Below, one piece after another: positions 44,511 to 53,454 of a stretch of 64,000 bases of DNA. The stretch comes from Sabulibacter ruber (GTDB taxonomy: Bacteria > Bacteroidota > Bacteroidia > Cytophagales > Hymenobacteraceae), in contig NZ_JAFFID010000001.1 in NCBI RefSeq assembly GCF_017355955.1, positions 2,356,001 through 2,420,000 on the forward strand, in the 5' to 3' direction. A model generated the notes under the pieces. The model made no database searches. It worked only from the letters and a program-made list of their open reading frames with translations, and had not been told where the DNA came from. Position 1 is the first letter of the stretch. Each line of letters opens with the position of its first letter. The position numbers were made by a program, and so were the translations under genes.

Positions 44511-45386
44511 TTACCGGTGGAAGGTGTCCCCTACAAACTTGAGGACTTCGGGCAGAGCGGTGCGCCAATAGGTCCAGGTATGGCCGCCATCCCGTACCCT
44601 GAACTCGTGCGGAACATGACGGTCCAGCATTGCCGCGTGCAGAGCCATATTGCCTTTGATCAGAAAATCATCATCACCGCAGTCAATGTAGTACTTCACC
44701 TTTTTCAGGGTATCAGCGGGGGTGGTTTCCACCAGCTTAAGGATAGAATTCTGGTTCCAATGGGAGCTCAGGCGTTCTTTTCCTTTGGGGTGCTGCCCAA
44801 AGATGTTGGCGAAGATCCGGTTGTAGTTATCATCGGGCATGTTCTGGAAATCTTCATCGGTGAAGACGGCCGAGCTTAACGGTGCCGCCGCCGCAAACAA
44901 CTCAGGGTGTTTCATAGCCAGAATGAGGGTTCCGTAGCCTCCCATGGAAAGCCCCGCCACCGCCCGGTACTCTTTGCTGCTGCGACTACGGTAAAGCTTG
45001 TCTATGTGCGGGATAAACTCTTTGACAAAGAAGTTCTCGTACTTTTCCTTGCCTGAAACATTGTTGATATACCAGGTAACGCCGGCATCTGGCATGACAA
45101 TGAGCATAGGCGGAATCTGACCGGCCTGCATGAGGCGGTCGGCAATGAGGTGCGCCTCGCCAAACTGGGTCCAACCGGTTTCATTGTCGGTGTAGCCGTG
45201 CAAGAGGTATAGCATCGGGTAGCGCCGGTTAGAGGCAGCATAATCAGGGGGAAAGTAGATGGAGTATTTCACATCATAGCCCAGGATTTTGCTTTTGGTA
45301 GAGAGGCTTTCCTTCAAGAGGCCTTGCTGCTGGGCAATGGCCTGCCAGGAAAGCAAAAGGAACAGAAGAGATAGAAGTTTGCGCAT
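44511..45386 (-). CDS. Secreted alpha/beta hydrolase (esterase D/feruloyl-esterase-like)
   Basis: About 291 residues from the ATG at 45386, which opens a signal peptide (RKLLSLLFLLLSWQAIAQ). YPMLYLLHGYTDNETGW is the oxyanion strand-loop, GLSMGGYGTLILAMKHP carries the nucleophile Ser, DCGDDDFL the acid Asp, and RDGGHTWTYWR the His. It matches the esterase family (PF00756) that includes XynZ-type feruloyl esterases and enterochelin esterases. Substrate is likely an acylated carbohydrate or siderophore; nothing nearby decides. Confidence 0.9.
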   Translation of the reverse strand: MRKLLSLLFLLLSWQAIAQQQGLLKESLSTKSKILGYDVKYSIYFPPDYAASNRRYPMLYLLHGYTDNETGWTQFGEAHLIADRLMQAGQIPPMLIVMPDAGVTWYINNVSGKEKYENFFVKEFIPHIDKLYRSRSSKEYRAVAGLSMGGYGTLILAMKHPELFAAAAPLSSAVFTDEDFQNMPDDNYNRIFANIFGQHPKGKERLSSHWNQNSILKLVETTPADTLKKVKYYIDCGDDDFLIKGNMALHAAMLDRHVPHEFRVRDGGHTWTYWRTALPEVLKFVGDTFHR

Positions 45387-45495
45387 GTACATGAGGTTAG
45401 GTAGGTACGGCAACGGATGTCATGCCCCGAAGCACGTCTCAAGTATAATGGCTTTCTGCTAATTCTTCTCTATTTTAAAGCTGAAAACAAAATTG

Positions 45496-46353
45496 ATGGA
45501 GAATACAACCCACTGGAGCGAAGTAGAGGTGGCCCTAGTCAACGGCAAGTCACGGCTTATTTCCAGCAAGAACCTGCAGCCGCTGAAAATCCTGAATCCC
45601 GGCTCTTTTTATGACAGCTGCCACGTGGTGCTGTCTAGTTACGGGGGCGGCATGGTTTCCGGCGACCAAATCAACCTGCGGATTACCTGCGGTGCACACG
45701 CCCGGCTTTTCCTGAGCACCCAAGCCAACACCAAGATCTTCAAAAGCACCAATCAGGCCGATGCCGAGCAGCATTTCAACGCGCACGTAGGTGAAAACGG
45801 ATTGGCGGTCTCGTTCCCAGACCCAGTGGTGCCGCAGGAGAAAAGCCGCTACAAACAGACGCAGCATTGGCACTTGCACCCCTCGGCGGTGTTGCTGGTG
45901 GTGGATTGGTTTCACTCCGGCCGCATGGACCAGGGCGAGCAGTTCGTTTTTGAGGCGTTTTCCTCAGAACTGAAGGTAAGCGTGGGAAACAGGCTGGTGC
46001 TGTTGGACCGGTTCGGGTTCACGCCGGAGGAACACATCGCCTCCTCCCCCGCCAATTTTGATGCGTACCAGACCATGTTCTCGGCCTATCTGGTAGGTTC
46101 GCCGGAGAACAGCCGGTTCTGCCAACTTGCCCAAACGCTACATGAACTGAAGATGCCGGGCAGCACGGGTTTGGACTTCACCATGACGGAGAAAGACTAT
46201 GTGCTTTCCGTCTCAGAGGCGAAAGAAGGCGTTTACGTGCTCCGCGCCATGGGCAAAACCCGCCAGGACCTGGAGCCGCTGTGCCAGCATCTGCTGGAAA
46301 CCTTGAGCCAGGAAGAATTCTTCGGCTACAATCCGCTGGAACGGAAATATTAG
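45496..46353 (+). CDS. ureD: Urease accessory protein UreD
   Basis: About 285 residues from the ATG at 45496. UreD is the scaffold that binds apo-urease and channels nickel from UreG through UreF. Conserved parts are FLSTQANTKIFKS, FPDPVVPQEKSRYKQ, LVVDWFHSGRMDQGE and FGFTPEEH. It is on the plus strand and converges on the other urease genes, which run on minus from ureH to ureG, so it is expressed separately. Its stop is 120 bases from the ureG stop, with a palindrome between. Confidence 0.95.
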   Translation: MENTTHWSEVEVALVNGKSRLISSKNLQPLKILNPGSFYDSCHVVLSSYGGGMVSGDQINLRITCGAHARLFLSTQANTKIFKSTNQADAEQHFNAHVGENGLAVSFPDPVVPQEKSRYKQTQHWHLHPSAVLLVVDWFHSGRMDQGEQFVFEAFSSELKVSVGNRLVLLDRFGFTPEEHIASSPANFDAYQTMFSAYLVGSPENSRFCQLAQTLHELKMPGSTGLDFTMTEKDYVLSVSEAKEGVYVLRAMGKTRQDLEPLCQHLLETLSQEEFFGYNPLERKY

Positions 46354-46361
46354 CCACAGAG

Positions 46362-46400
46362 CACGCCTGTTTTTAATCTGATTTCCTGAAAACAGGCGTG
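46362..46400. repeat. Dispersed intergenic palindrome (family copy 20)
   Basis: CACGCCTGTTTT (46362-46373) and AAAACAGGCGTG (46389-46400) pair perfectly around a longer, 15-base loop. The copy separates the convergent ureD and ureG genes. Confidence 0.8.
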
Positions 46401-46473
46401 AAACAGCCTTTCGCCTGCCGAATAGGAACTTGCGGGAGCCGCCGGTATCCTTGGGATTACTGAGTGCGCCAGC

Positions 46474-47226
46474 CTACCGCCTATCCTCCCGCACCGATTG
46501 CAGCGCTCTTTCCTTCGCCTGGAAAATATGGTTGATAATCACATCCAGGTTATAGCCGTCCAGCGCGCGGGCAAACACAAACGGACCATCGCCGCGCATC
46601 TTGAGGGAGTCGCGCTCCATCACGCCCAAATCAGCGCGCACCAGAGCCGCGATGTCAATTTTGTTGATCACCAGCAAGTCTGACTGCGTGATGCCCGGCC
46701 CACCCTTGCGCGGAATTTTATCGCCGCCCGAGACATCGATCACATAAATGGAATAATCTACCAACTCGCGGCTGAAGTGGGCCGCCAGGTTATCGCCGCC
46801 GCTTTCCACGAACAGCAGGTCAATCTGGTTATCGAACCGGGCCATAAGGCCTTCCAGCGCATCCATATTCAGGGAGATATCTTCCCTAATAGCGGCGTGC
46901 GGGCACCCGCCGGTCTCCACGCCCACAATGCGGTCGGCGGAGAGGGCGCTGTTCCGGATGAGGAACTCGGCATCCTCGCGGGTAAAGATGTCGTTGGTGA
47001 CCACGCCCAGCTTGTAGTCGTTGCGCAGGCGCTCGCACAGGGCTTTGAGCAGGGCGGTTTTGCCCGTGCCTACCGGTCCGCCGATGCCCACGGTGAACGC
47101 CCGCTTCCGGAAGTTGCGGTAGGGCGGCAGTTTGCGGGTCTCGCGTTCGTCAAAGTTGCCCGGCGATTCATAGAACTCGTGGGTGTGTCCGTGCAGCAGC
47201 AGCGCTAGTTTATCTACAAAAGGCAT
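46474..47226 (-). CDS. ureG: Urease accessory GTPase UreG
   Basis: 250 residues. SIMIBI GTPase that carries nickel and uses GTP hydrolysis to activate urease. P-loop [14 protein letters not shown] (Gly50-Thr57), the metal-binding GGCPH (Cys108, His110) with [16 protein letters not shown], and [17 protein letters not shown] His-containing N-terminal stretch (LHGHTHEF) is longer than in minimal UreG and may add nickel binding. Last gene of the minus-strand operon, after ureF. Confidence 0.97.
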   Translation of the reverse strand: MPFVDKLALLLHGHTHEFYESPGNFDERETRKLPPYRNFRKRAFTVGIGGPVGTGKTALLKALCERLRNDYKLGVVTNDIFTREDAEFLIRNSALSADRIVGVETGGCPHAAIREDISLNMDALEGLMARFDNQIDLLFVESGGDNLAAHFSRELVDYSIYVIDVSGGDKIPRKGGPGITQSDLLVINKIDIAALVRADLGVMERDSLKMRGDGPFVFARALDGYNLDVIINHIFQAKERALQSVREDRR

Positions 47227-47232
47227 AGGATA

Positions 47233-47264
47233 ATGAGTGAATGAGTGGTTGAGTGAATGAGTGA
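47233..47264. repeat. Tandem octamer repeat ATGAGTGA
   Basis: Four near-exact copies of ATGAGTGA fill most of the 43-base gap between the ureF stop and the ureG start. Confidence 0.85.
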
Positions 47265-47269
47265 GTAAT

Positions 47270-47947
47270 TTAATTCTGGAACAGTTTGGAGTAAATGTCT
47301 TCCTGCAAGACCTGTGCGGTGTCCAGCATGAAAGCCGATCTGGTGGCTAGGGTGTACTCTTTGCTTGTTTGGTTTTGGAGCAGATTTTCGAAAATCGAGT
47401 AAAAATTGTGCTGCAGCTTATGCCCTTCCATGGGGCCGATGAAGCCCAGCCGGATGGCGGCGCTCACCTGGTCCCGCAGCGCCATGTGCAGGTACATGGT
47501 TTGGACATCGGAAAGCTCAAACTCCACCCGTTTGAGGCACAGCGCGAACACCAGCACAAAATGCGTGGGCAAGTCCTGCGCCTCAAACCAACGCCGCACC
47601 TCCGGCATGCCCGAGGCCGGGTAGAATGACTCCAGGAGTTTCAGCCAGTTCTTGCCCTGCACCACGCTGGCCTTCCGGATGGTAGGCACCAGCATCATGG
47701 CGTCGTATTCTTCGGCAATGGTTTGGAGGTTGGCGTTCAGATCAGGCGTTGGCAGGTGGCAGCATGAGTTCAGAAACGGAATTTCCATGCCCACCACCTG
47801 CTGCAGGTACGAGTACAGGTAATGCCGCAGCCCCAACCGGTCCTTGATCAGCCCGAACGTGATGCTGCTCTCCAGCCCGTAGGAATAGGCAAACGAGCCA
47901 GTAGGAATGGAAGAATCCACAAGGTGCAGCAGCCGGGCGAATTTCAT
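47270..47947 (-). CDS. ureF: Urease accessory protein UreF
   Basis: 225 residues, all-helical. [22 protein letters not shown] near the N-terminus is the family signature, followed by [16 protein letters not shown]. UreF bridges UreD and UreG in the maturation complex and gates GTPase activity. It lies between ureC (about 350 bases of repeat-rich DNA upstream) and ureG. Confidence 0.94.
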   Translation of the reverse strand: MKFARLLHLVDSSIPTGSFAYSYGLESSITFGLIKDRLGLRHYLYSYLQQVVGMEIPFLNSCCHLPTPDLNANLQTIAEEYDAMMLVPTIRKASVVQGKNWLKLLESFYPASGMPEVRRWFEAQDLPTHFVLVFALCLKRVEFELSDVQTMYLHMALRDQVSAAIRLGFIGPMEGHKLQHNFYSIFENLLQNQTSKEYTLATRSAFMLDTAQVLQEDIYSKLFQN

Positions 47948-47983
47948 TTATGAGATGCTAAAGGTAGCTGTAAGATGGTAGTT

Positions 47984-48018
47984 CTGTTTTGGTGCCGTTT
48001 TGGCGAAAAAAGGCATAA
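47984..48018. repeat. Degenerate dispersed palindrome (family copy 21)
   Basis: GTTTTGGTGCCGTTTTGG then CGAAAAAAGGCATAAAG. It is the weakest-pairing copy in the urease region. Confidence 0.45.
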
Positions 48019-48165
48019 AGTGCATTGGATTAGGAACGATGATCGGGAAACGTGAAGACAAGGCAGTGCCTGGTCTCTACAGGATAACAGAATACCATAT
48101 ATCTGCCGTTGGTCAACCATTCTTAATTCGCAGTCCAATTTGAGATTTCCCGATGTTGAGAATCA

Positions 48166-48277
48166 ACCCACCCCTACCCCTCCGAGGAGGGGAATTCCTA
48201 ATACAGTTAAGATTTAGGCTAAAGCTTCCTTTGAACTACTAGCGGAAAATCCCCTCCTCGGAGGGGTAGGGGTGGGT
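48166..48277. repeat. 28-bp perfect inverted repeat between ureC and ureF
   Basis: Arms at 48166-48193 and 48250-48277 are exact complements; the loop is 56 bases. Each arm also holds its own short palindrome CCCCTCC-GA-GGAGGGG. The GC-rich arms contrast with the AT-rich loop. It lies 23 bases after the ureC stop, so it could stop or protect the ureC transcript. Confidence 0.9.
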
Positions 48278-48299
48278 AAATCGCGTTCCGAATGAATAA

Positions 48300-50021
48300 T
48301 TAAAACAGGTTGTACAGTTGGGCCAGGGGCAGTTTTTCGGCGGGTTCGCAGGTGAGGTGCACGCCGTCCACAGTGACTTTGTAGGTCTCGGGGTCTACCT
48401 CAATGTTGGGCAGGTAGTCGTTCAGGGCCATGTCTTTCTTGGTGACGCTGCGGCAGCCTTTCACGGCCACTACCTGCTTCTGTAAGCCGTAATGCTGCTG
48501 CACATACTCCACCGAGGCCTGCGACACAAACACCATAGACGTCTGCCCGATGGCCTTGCCGAAGGAACCGAACATAGGTCTTGACAAGACCGGCTGCGGC
48601 GTGGGGATAGACGCGTTGGCATCGCCCATCTGCGACTGCACAATGATGCCGCCTTTGATGATCATCTCGGGCCGGGAGCCGAAGAACGCGGGTTTCCAGA
48701 GCACCAGATCGGCCAGTTTACCCAGTTCTACGGAGCCGATTTCCTCGGAGAAGCCGTGCGCTCGGGCCGGGTTTATGGTGTATTTGGCCACGTAGCGCTT
48801 CGCCCGGAAGTTATCGGCCTCTATGTCTTTGCCGTTGTCTTCGGGCAGCAAACCGCGCTGCTGTTTCATTTTATGGGCTGTCTGCCAGGTACGGGTAATC
48901 ACTTCGCCCACCCTGCCCATCGCCTGCGAGTCTGACGAGATAATGGACAAGGCGCCCATGTCATGCAGGATATCCTCCGCGGCGATAGTCTCACCCCGGA
49001 TGCGGCTCTCGGCAAAGGCCACGTCCTCGGGGATGTTTTTATCCAGGTGGTGGCAGACCATGAGCATGTCCAGGTGTTCGTCGATGGTGTTGACCGTGAA
49101 CGGCCGCGTGGGGTTGGTGCTGGACGGAATCACGTTGGGCTCGCCGCAGATCTTGATGATGTCAGGGGCGTGCCCGCCGCCCGCGCCCTCGGTGTGGTAG
49201 GCGTGGATGGTGCGGCCCTTGAACGCCGCTGTGGAGGTCTCCACGAAACCGCTCTCGTTCAAAGTATCGGTGTGGATGCAGACCTGCACGTCGTACTGCT
49301 CGGCAATGGAAAGGCAGGTATCAATGGCCGCGGGCGTGGTGCCCCAGTCCTCGTGGAGTTTGAAGCCCAGCGCGCCGGCCTCCACCTGCTCTATCAGCCC
49401 CTCGGGTTTGGACGAGTTGCCCTTGCCCAGAACCCCGAAGTTCAGCGGATAGGCTTCCGTGGCTTGCATCATCATCTTAATATAGAACTCGCCGGGCGTA
49501 CAGGTGGTAGCCGTCGTGCCCGCCGCCGGACCCGTGCCGCCGCCCACCATGGTGGTCACCCCCGAGGCCAGCGCCTCGTTGATCTGCTGCGGGCTGATGA
49601 AGTGGATGTGGCAGTCAATGCCGCCCGCCGTCAGAACCAGGCCTTCGCCCGCTACTACTTCGGTGGTCACGCCCACCACCATGCCTGAGGTGACGCCCGG
49701 CATGATGTGCGGATTGCCTCCTTTCCCGATGCCGGAGATGCGCCCGTTCTTCACCCCGATATCGGCTTTGTAGATACCGGTGTAGTCCAGGACTAGCGCA
49801 TTGGTGATGATAAGGTCCAGTGCCTCAGCCTGCCCGATGCCGGCTGCCTGGCCCATTCCGTCGCGGAGCACCTTCCCGCCCCCGAACTTGCATTCCTCGC
49901 CGTAGACGGCGTAATCCTTTTCTACCTGGATCACCAGATCGGTGTCTCCAAGGCGAACGCGGTCGCCCACGGTGGGTCCGTACATCTCGGCATAGGCGCG
50001 GCGGTCAAGGGGAAGGCTCAT
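48300..50021 (-). CDS. ureC: Urease subunit alpha (catalytic)
   Basis: 573 residues from the ATG at 50021. Hydrolyses urea to ammonia and carbamate at a two-nickel centre. Nickel ligands and catalytic residues are all present: His138, His140, Lys221 (carbamylated, in GFKLHEDWG), His250, His276, Cys323-His324 and Asp364, each four higher than in Klebsiella. The longer frame from 50084 runs through a tandem heptamer repeat and a palindrome, giving the low-complexity leader [10 protein letters not shown], so I reject it. The flap MVCHHL is intact, so an active enzyme is expected. Confidence 0.98.
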   Translation of the reverse strand: MSLPLDRRAYAEMYGPTVGDRVRLGDTDLVIQVEKDYAVYGEECKFGGGKVLRDGMGQAAGIGQAEALDLIITNALVLDYTGIYKADIGVKNGRISGIGKGGNPHIMPGVTSGMVVGVTTEVVAGEGLVLTAGGIDCHIHFISPQQINEALASGVTTMVGGGTGPAAGTTATTCTPGEFYIKMMMQATEAYPLNFGVLGKGNSSKPEGLIEQVEAGALGFKLHEDWGTTPAAIDTCLSIAEQYDVQVCIHTDTLNESGFVETSTAAFKGRTIHAYHTEGAGGGHAPDIIKICGEPNVIPSSTNPTRPFTVNTIDEHLDMLMVCHHLDKNIPEDVAFAESRIRGETIAAEDILHDMGALSIISSDSQAMGRVGEVITRTWQTAHKMKQQRGLLPEDNGKDIEADNFRAKRYVAKYTINPARAHGFSEEIGSVELGKLADLVLWKPAFFGSRPEMIIKGGIIVQSQMGDANASIPTPQPVLSRPMFGSFGKAIGQTSMVFVSQASVEYVQQHYGLQKQVVAVKGCRSVTKKDMALNDYLPNIEVDPETYKVTVDGVHLTCEPAEKLPLAQLYNLF

Positions 50022-50024
50022 ATT

Positions 50025-50052
50025 TTGATTGTTGGTTGCTGGTTGTTGATTG
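50025..50052. repeat. Tandem heptamer repeat before ureC
   Basis: Four units: TTGATTG, TTGGTTG, CTGGTTG, TTGATTG. It ends three bases from the ureC start codon and is transcribed in the leader. Confidence 0.8.
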
Positions 50053-50085
50053 TTTTTGGGCTTTTTTGAGGAAAACAGGCTCAAG
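50052..50085. repeat. Dispersed intergenic palindrome (family copy 22)
   Basis: GTTTTTGGGCTTTTTTG then AGGAAAACAGGCTCAAG; moderately degenerate. It sits directly beside the heptamer array. Confidence 0.6.
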
Positions 50086-50125
50086 CGGAAGTTCGGTTTT
50101 TCTGGTTTGCCAGCGTTCTTTTCTG

Positions 50126-50195
50126 CTATGGCGCGGAGGTTACTTCCGTGCCTTGCCTGTGTTCAAAAGTCACGGAAGTAACTTCCGCGCCATAG
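50126..50195. repeat. 25-bp inverted repeat between ureAB and ureC
   Basis: Arms 50126-50150 and 50171-50195 are complementary with one mismatch and a 20-base loop. Each arm contains GGCGCGGA and TTACTTCCGTG elements, with an inner palindrome GGAAGTAACTTCC in the second arm. Confidence 0.9.
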
Positions 50196-50258
50196 TAGGT
50201 AGATTCAAATGCAACTCATTTCAGGTTCGTTTTCAGAAAAACTGACCATAAACGAAGC

Positions 50259-51014
50259 TTAAGGAGTACTAAAAAAATTCTGCTGACTCGCCTTCTCCAG
50301 AGCTTCGGCTTTGTGGTCATCAGAAAGTTGCCCGTCTACCAGCTTATTACCGCAGTAGCTGATTCTTTCACCTGAGAGTTCCACCAAGGTCACCCGTTTC
50401 CGTTCGCCGGGCTCAAAGCGCACGGCCGTGCCAGCCGGAATGTTGAGGCGGAATCCGTAGGCTTTTGCGCGGTCAAACTGCAAAAGGGCATTGGTTTCGA
50501 AGAACGGATAATGGGAACCCACCTGCACCGGCCGGTCGCCCATGTTGGTGACTTCCACTTCTATTGTAGTGCGGTCCTGGTTGAGCGTGAGCTTGTCTTC
50601 TCCCAGCAGGTACTCGCCGGGATTGGGTTGAATGAGCGTGTCTAGCGGGGCGGTTTGCGCGGTTTTGGTGAGCCCGGAGCCGTACAGGGCCAGTTCAGGA
50701 GCGCCTTGTTCCCGGCAGATGGGATGGTGCACGGTGACCAGTTTGGTACCATCGGGAAAAGTGCCTTCCACCTGCACCTCGTGGATCAGCTCGGCCACGC
50801 CTTCCATGACATCGGCGAAGCCCAGGAGCTTTTTGCCTTTGTCCATGAGGGTGGCCACCCGCTCGCCGTCCCGGATGAACTCCAGCAACTGTGTGGCGAT
50901 GAGGGCCACCGCCTCGGGGTAGTTGAGCTGCAGGCCGCGGGCGTAGCGTTTCTGGGCCACGAAACCGGCATTGTGCAGCACCAGTTTGTCTATGTCTTTG
51001 GGCAAAAGATGCAT
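50259..51014 (-). CDS. ureAB: Urease gamma-beta fusion subunit
   Basis: 251 residues combining the gamma subunit (about 1-100: [39 protein letters not shown] to [21 protein letters not shown]) with the beta subunit (about 130-240: [58 protein letters not shown]). Helicobacter has the same kind of fusion (its UreA), and gamma-beta fusions occur in some other lineages. It forms the scaffold around the UreC active site. It lies between the SelW-like gene and ureC on the same strand. Confidence 0.96.
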   Translation of the reverse strand: MHLLPKDIDKLVLHNAGFVAQKRYARGLQLNYPEAVALIATQLLEFIRDGERVATLMDKGKKLLGFADVMEGVAELIHEVQVEGTFPDGTKLVTVHHPICREQGAPELALYGSGLTKTAQTAPLDTLIQPNPGEYLLGEDKLTLNQDRTTIEVEVTNMGDRPVQVGSHYPFFETNALLQFDRAKAYGFRLNIPAGTAVRFEPGERKRVTLVELSGERISYCGNKLVDGQLSDDHKAEALEKASQQNFFSTP

Positions 51015-51020
51015 GAGAGG

Positions 51021-51055
51021 GAGTTCTGAGTCTTGAGTTCTGAGTCTAGAGTCTG
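51021..51055. repeat. Tandem heptamer repeat before ureAB
   Basis: Five units: GAGTTCT, GAGTCTT, GAGTTCT, GAGTCTA, GAGTCTG. They fill nearly all of the 42-base gap between the SelW-like stop (51057) and the ureAB start (51014). Confidence 0.85.
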
Positions 51056-51056
51056 G

Positions 51057-51335
51057 TTATTTTTTATCTGAGTGGCCGAGGCTTTTCTCGGGGTTCACCT
51101 GGTCACGGACGAGTTGCTTGAGTTCCTTGATCTCGGGGAAGCGTCCAGCAGTTTTCCGGTCAAAAATCACCTGATCGTTGACCCGGATGATATAGGAGCC
51201 GCTGGTCTCGCTGGGTTCCAGGAGCACGCCTTTCAGGTCCTCTGTGAAAGTGGTGAGCAGTTCCTGGGCCATGTAGGCGGCGCGCAGCATCCAGCCGCAT
51301 TTGGGGCAATATTCTATGCTGACGGTAGGTTTCAT
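51057..51335 (-). CDS. SelT/SelW/SelH (Rdx) family thioredoxin-like protein in the urease operon
   Basis: 92 residues with the Rdx fold: SIEYCPKCGWMLRAAYMAQE at the N-terminus with the CxxC pair Cys10/Cys13, then the strand SGSYIIRVNDQVIFDRKTAGRFPEIKELK, characteristic of SelW-like proteins. In animals the second position is selenocysteine; here it is Cys. The family has redox or oxidoreductase roles. It lies between ureH and ureAB on the same strand with small gaps, so it is coexpressed with urease. No ureE is present, so a metal- or thiol-related helper role is a reasonable but unproven idea. Confidence 0.85.
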   Translation of the reverse strand: MKPTVSIEYCPKCGWMLRAAYMAQELLTTFTEDLKGVLLEPSETSGSYIIRVNDQVIFDRKTAGRFPEIKELKQLVRDQVNPEKSLGHSDKK

Positions 51336-51369
51336 TTAGGGGCTAGTTTTGGGAAAAGAGGAAGAAAAC
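51336..51369. repeat. Very degenerate dispersed palindrome (possible family copy 23)
   Basis: TTTAGGGGCTAGTTTT then GGGAAAAGAGGAAGAAAAC. It keeps the family layout in the 45-base gap before the SelW-like gene, but pairs poorly. Reported as a weak candidate. Confidence 0.3.
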
Positions 51370-51380
51370 GACCATCAAGG

Positions 51381-52007
51381 TTACAGAATCAGGTTTTCGT
51401 ACATCATCCAGCCGCCGTAGGTCACGCACAGCACCGAGGAAACCACCACCATGCCCATCCGTACGCTTCGGCCAATTTTCATGCGCTGGGTGAAAGGGAT
51501 GTTTACCAGTCCGGCGGCTACAAACATGCCCAGAATGGAGCCCAACCCAAACATGACCAAGTACGCCACGCCCAGCCACGGATTCTCGATCTTGCCCATG
51601 ATGGAAATCACTAAGGCCCCGCTGCCAGCCAAGCCGTGGATCAGGCCCACGGTGTAGGCATAGCTGTGCTGGTAGCGCGGGGTTCTGGTTCTTGAGAAGT
51701 TCTGTTTGTTAGTCAACCGGCTGATGCCCATGATCACGAGCATCAATCCAACCCCGGCCTCAAAATACCCGAAGCCAGCTTCATAATTAGTAGAGTGCAG
51801 GAAAATAACCTGGCTCAGAATGATGAGCGAGCCCAGCAGCACAATGGTGGTGGTATGGCCCAGGCCCCAGAACAAGCCGTCTTTCATGGCCAGGAGCCAA
51901 CTGTCGCGCTTGGAGACAATGTTGCCCACGGCAATGAGGTGGTCTGCCTCAAACGCGTGGCCCATTCCCACCAGAGAAGCGAACATGAGAGGCAACAAAG
52001 TCTGCAT
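51381..52007 (-). CDS. ureH: UreH-like nickel permease (HX4DH type)
   Basis: 208 residues with six to seven membrane helices. The NiCoT/UreH signature is GMGHAFEADHLIAV, with His17-x4-Asp22-His23 forming the nickel site; GLFWGLGHTTTIVLLG is the second conserved motif. It probably imports nickel for urease across the inner membrane. It is the first gene of the operon ureH, SelW-like, ureAB, ureC, ureF, ureG. Confidence 0.92.
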   Translation of the reverse strand: MQTLLPLMFASLVGMGHAFEADHLIAVGNIVSKRDSWLLAMKDGLFWGLGHTTTIVLLGSLIILSQVIFLHSTNYEAGFGYFEAGVGLMLVIMGISRLTNKQNFSRTRTPRYQHSYAYTVGLIHGLAGSGALVISIMGKIENPWLGVAYLVMFGLGSILGMFVAAGLVNIPFTQRMKIGRSVRMGMVVVSSVLCVTYGGWMMYENLIL

Positions 52008-52016
52008 GGATTTTTA

Positions 52017-52028
52017 AAGTATGTACTT
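52017..52028. promoter_or_regulatory. Short palindrome upstream of ureH
   Basis: AAGTA-TG-TACTT, a 12-base perfect palindrome 10 bases upstream of the ureH start codon. It could be an operator for the urease operon, but so short a palindrome may be chance. Confidence 0.25.
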
Positions 52029-52317
52029 CCTAAAATTTTATGGAAAACAATTTAAGAAACACAGCCAAAGAAACAAAGGCCAGCATTTTCGGCAAAGAAG
52101 AACAGTGATAATCAAATTTTCCTTAAAAGGACAATCCCACTCAAATTCCCGAGGTTCTTTCTTCTTTTTGAGAGAATGCATTTCTAACCGAAGCTTTTTT
52201 CATGCTCCAAAGGCAAGAAACTGGATGGAATCAGAGAAAGAAAGATTTTCCAGAAAAGAGAGAAAAAATGAGAAATGGCAGGAGAAGTCGAGCCAAACCG
52301 AAGAGATCAAGCAAAGA

Positions 52318-52353
52318 GTTTCCGGCCTGTTTTACCTAAAACAGGCCGGAAAC
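52318..52353. repeat. Dispersed intergenic palindrome (family copy 24), perfect
   Basis: GTTTCCGGCCTGTTTT (52318-52333), loop ACCT, AAAACAGGCCGGAAAC (52338-52353): 16 perfect pairs. It is the best-preserved member and lies 31 bases beyond the end of the LacI regulator gene. Confidence 0.95.
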
Positions 52354-52383
52354 AGAAATCAGCAGTACCTATAATCGGAGGGA

Positions 52384-53454
52384 CTATAGATCAGCCTCTA
52401 TATAATAGTGTAGGTTCTCTTTGGTGATAATGTCTAGGGGCAGGTATTTGATAGGGCTAACCTTCTTCTTGAACACCAGTTTATCGGCCAAGCCATAAAT
52501 GCCCCAGTAGCCCTGCCCTTTGGGGTTTTGGTTGATCAGGAATTCAATCAAGCCTGCGTTCAGAAAGTGAAGATTCCTTTCCATGAGGTCATAGCCGATC
52601 AACTTGATGTGGGAAACGCCTCTTAGTTGCAGATAATGGGCTACGGTATGGGCTTTGGAATTGGTGACAAAGATGCCCCTGATTGTGGGATTATCCTGCA
52701 GCAACTGATCTAACTGCTTATGGAAATCAATTGAAGAGGAATTGTGCAGATCGGCCTGCAGCAGCGGGTACTGCGTTTCTGAGCCAGTTTGGGTAAAATA
52801 GTCAAAGAACCCCTGCTCCTTATTGATCAGGTGGGAGGAGTTGGATAGGTCAACGTCTATGTGGGCAACCAGAAAAGTGGCTCCCTGCGGATGCCCGTAG
52901 TGCAGCAATTTAGCTGCCAGAAATCCGCTTTGGTAAGAGTCCTGCCCAATATAAATGAGGGGCTCGTAATCGGGGATGTGCGTGTTGAAAAGCGCGAAAG
53001 GAATGCCCAGTTCTTTCCATTTCTTGAAGAAAGGGAGCGACTCGCGGTAAAAAATGGGCGCCACCAAGATGGCATCGGGGCTCATAGTAATGACTTCGTT
53101 CGCTTTTTCCCGGTAAGAGGCGGCTTCATAGGGATCAAAAATGAATTGTGTCACCCTTACCCCGTACTGAGCTAACTCAGCCTGGGCTTTCTCCACCCCG
53201 GTTTTAGGAGCCTGCCAATAAACATCCTGGCCAGGATCTGGTAAGAGCGCAGCTATCTCGTACACGCGGTTGTTCACCAAGGTGCGGGCCAGCAGGTTGG
53301 GTTGGTAGTTGAGTTCCTGGGCTATTTCCAAGACTTTCTGCCGCACGTCCTCGGCCACGCGCCCTCGCTCATGCAGAACTCGGTCTACGGTACCTGTTGA
53401 AACTCCTGCTTTTTCCGCAATATCTTTTATCCGTACGATGCCTTTCTTTACCAT
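52384..53454 (-). CDS. LacI family transcriptional regulator
   Basis: 356 residues. N-terminal helix-turn-helix (about residues 8-27: IKDIAEKAGVSTGTVDRVLH) and hinge (YQPNLLARTLVNNR), then a periplasmic-binding-protein-like ligand domain with YEIAALLPDPGQDVYW and DAILVAPIFYRESL, then GIFVTNSKAHTVAHYL and LIGYDLMERNL. It binds a sugar or sugar derivative and controls nearby genes. It is followed by a DUF5009 gene on the same strand and lies upstream of the divergent susC/susD genes, so it is the likely local regulator of this locus. Confidence 0.94.
   Translation of the reverse strand: MVKKGIVRIKDIAEKAGVSTGTVDRVLHERGRVAEDVRQKVLEIAQELNYQPNLLARTLVNNRVYEIAALLPDPGQDVYWQAPKTGVEKAQAELAQYGVRVTQFIFDPYEAASYREKANEVITMSPDAILVAPIFYRESLPFFKKWKELGIPFALFNTHIPDYEPLIYIGQDSYQSGFLAAKLLHYGHPQGATFLVAHIDVDLSNSSHLINKEQGFFDYFTQTGSETQYPLLQADLHNSSSIDFHKQLDQLLQDNPTIRGIFVTNSKAHTVAHYLQLRGVSHIKLIGYDLMERNLHFLNAGLIEFLINQNPKGQGYWGIYGLADKLVFKKKVSPIKYLPLDIITKENLHYYIEADL

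Noticed and set aside
47233-47264. Octamer array as a promoter or operator
   Set aside because: No match to the -7/-33 consensus; units are simple tandem copies.
48300-50084. Longer start of ureC (594 residues)
   Set aside because: The extra 21 residues come from the tandem heptamer and a palindrome and form low-complexity sequence; known UreC starts match the inner ATG at 50021.
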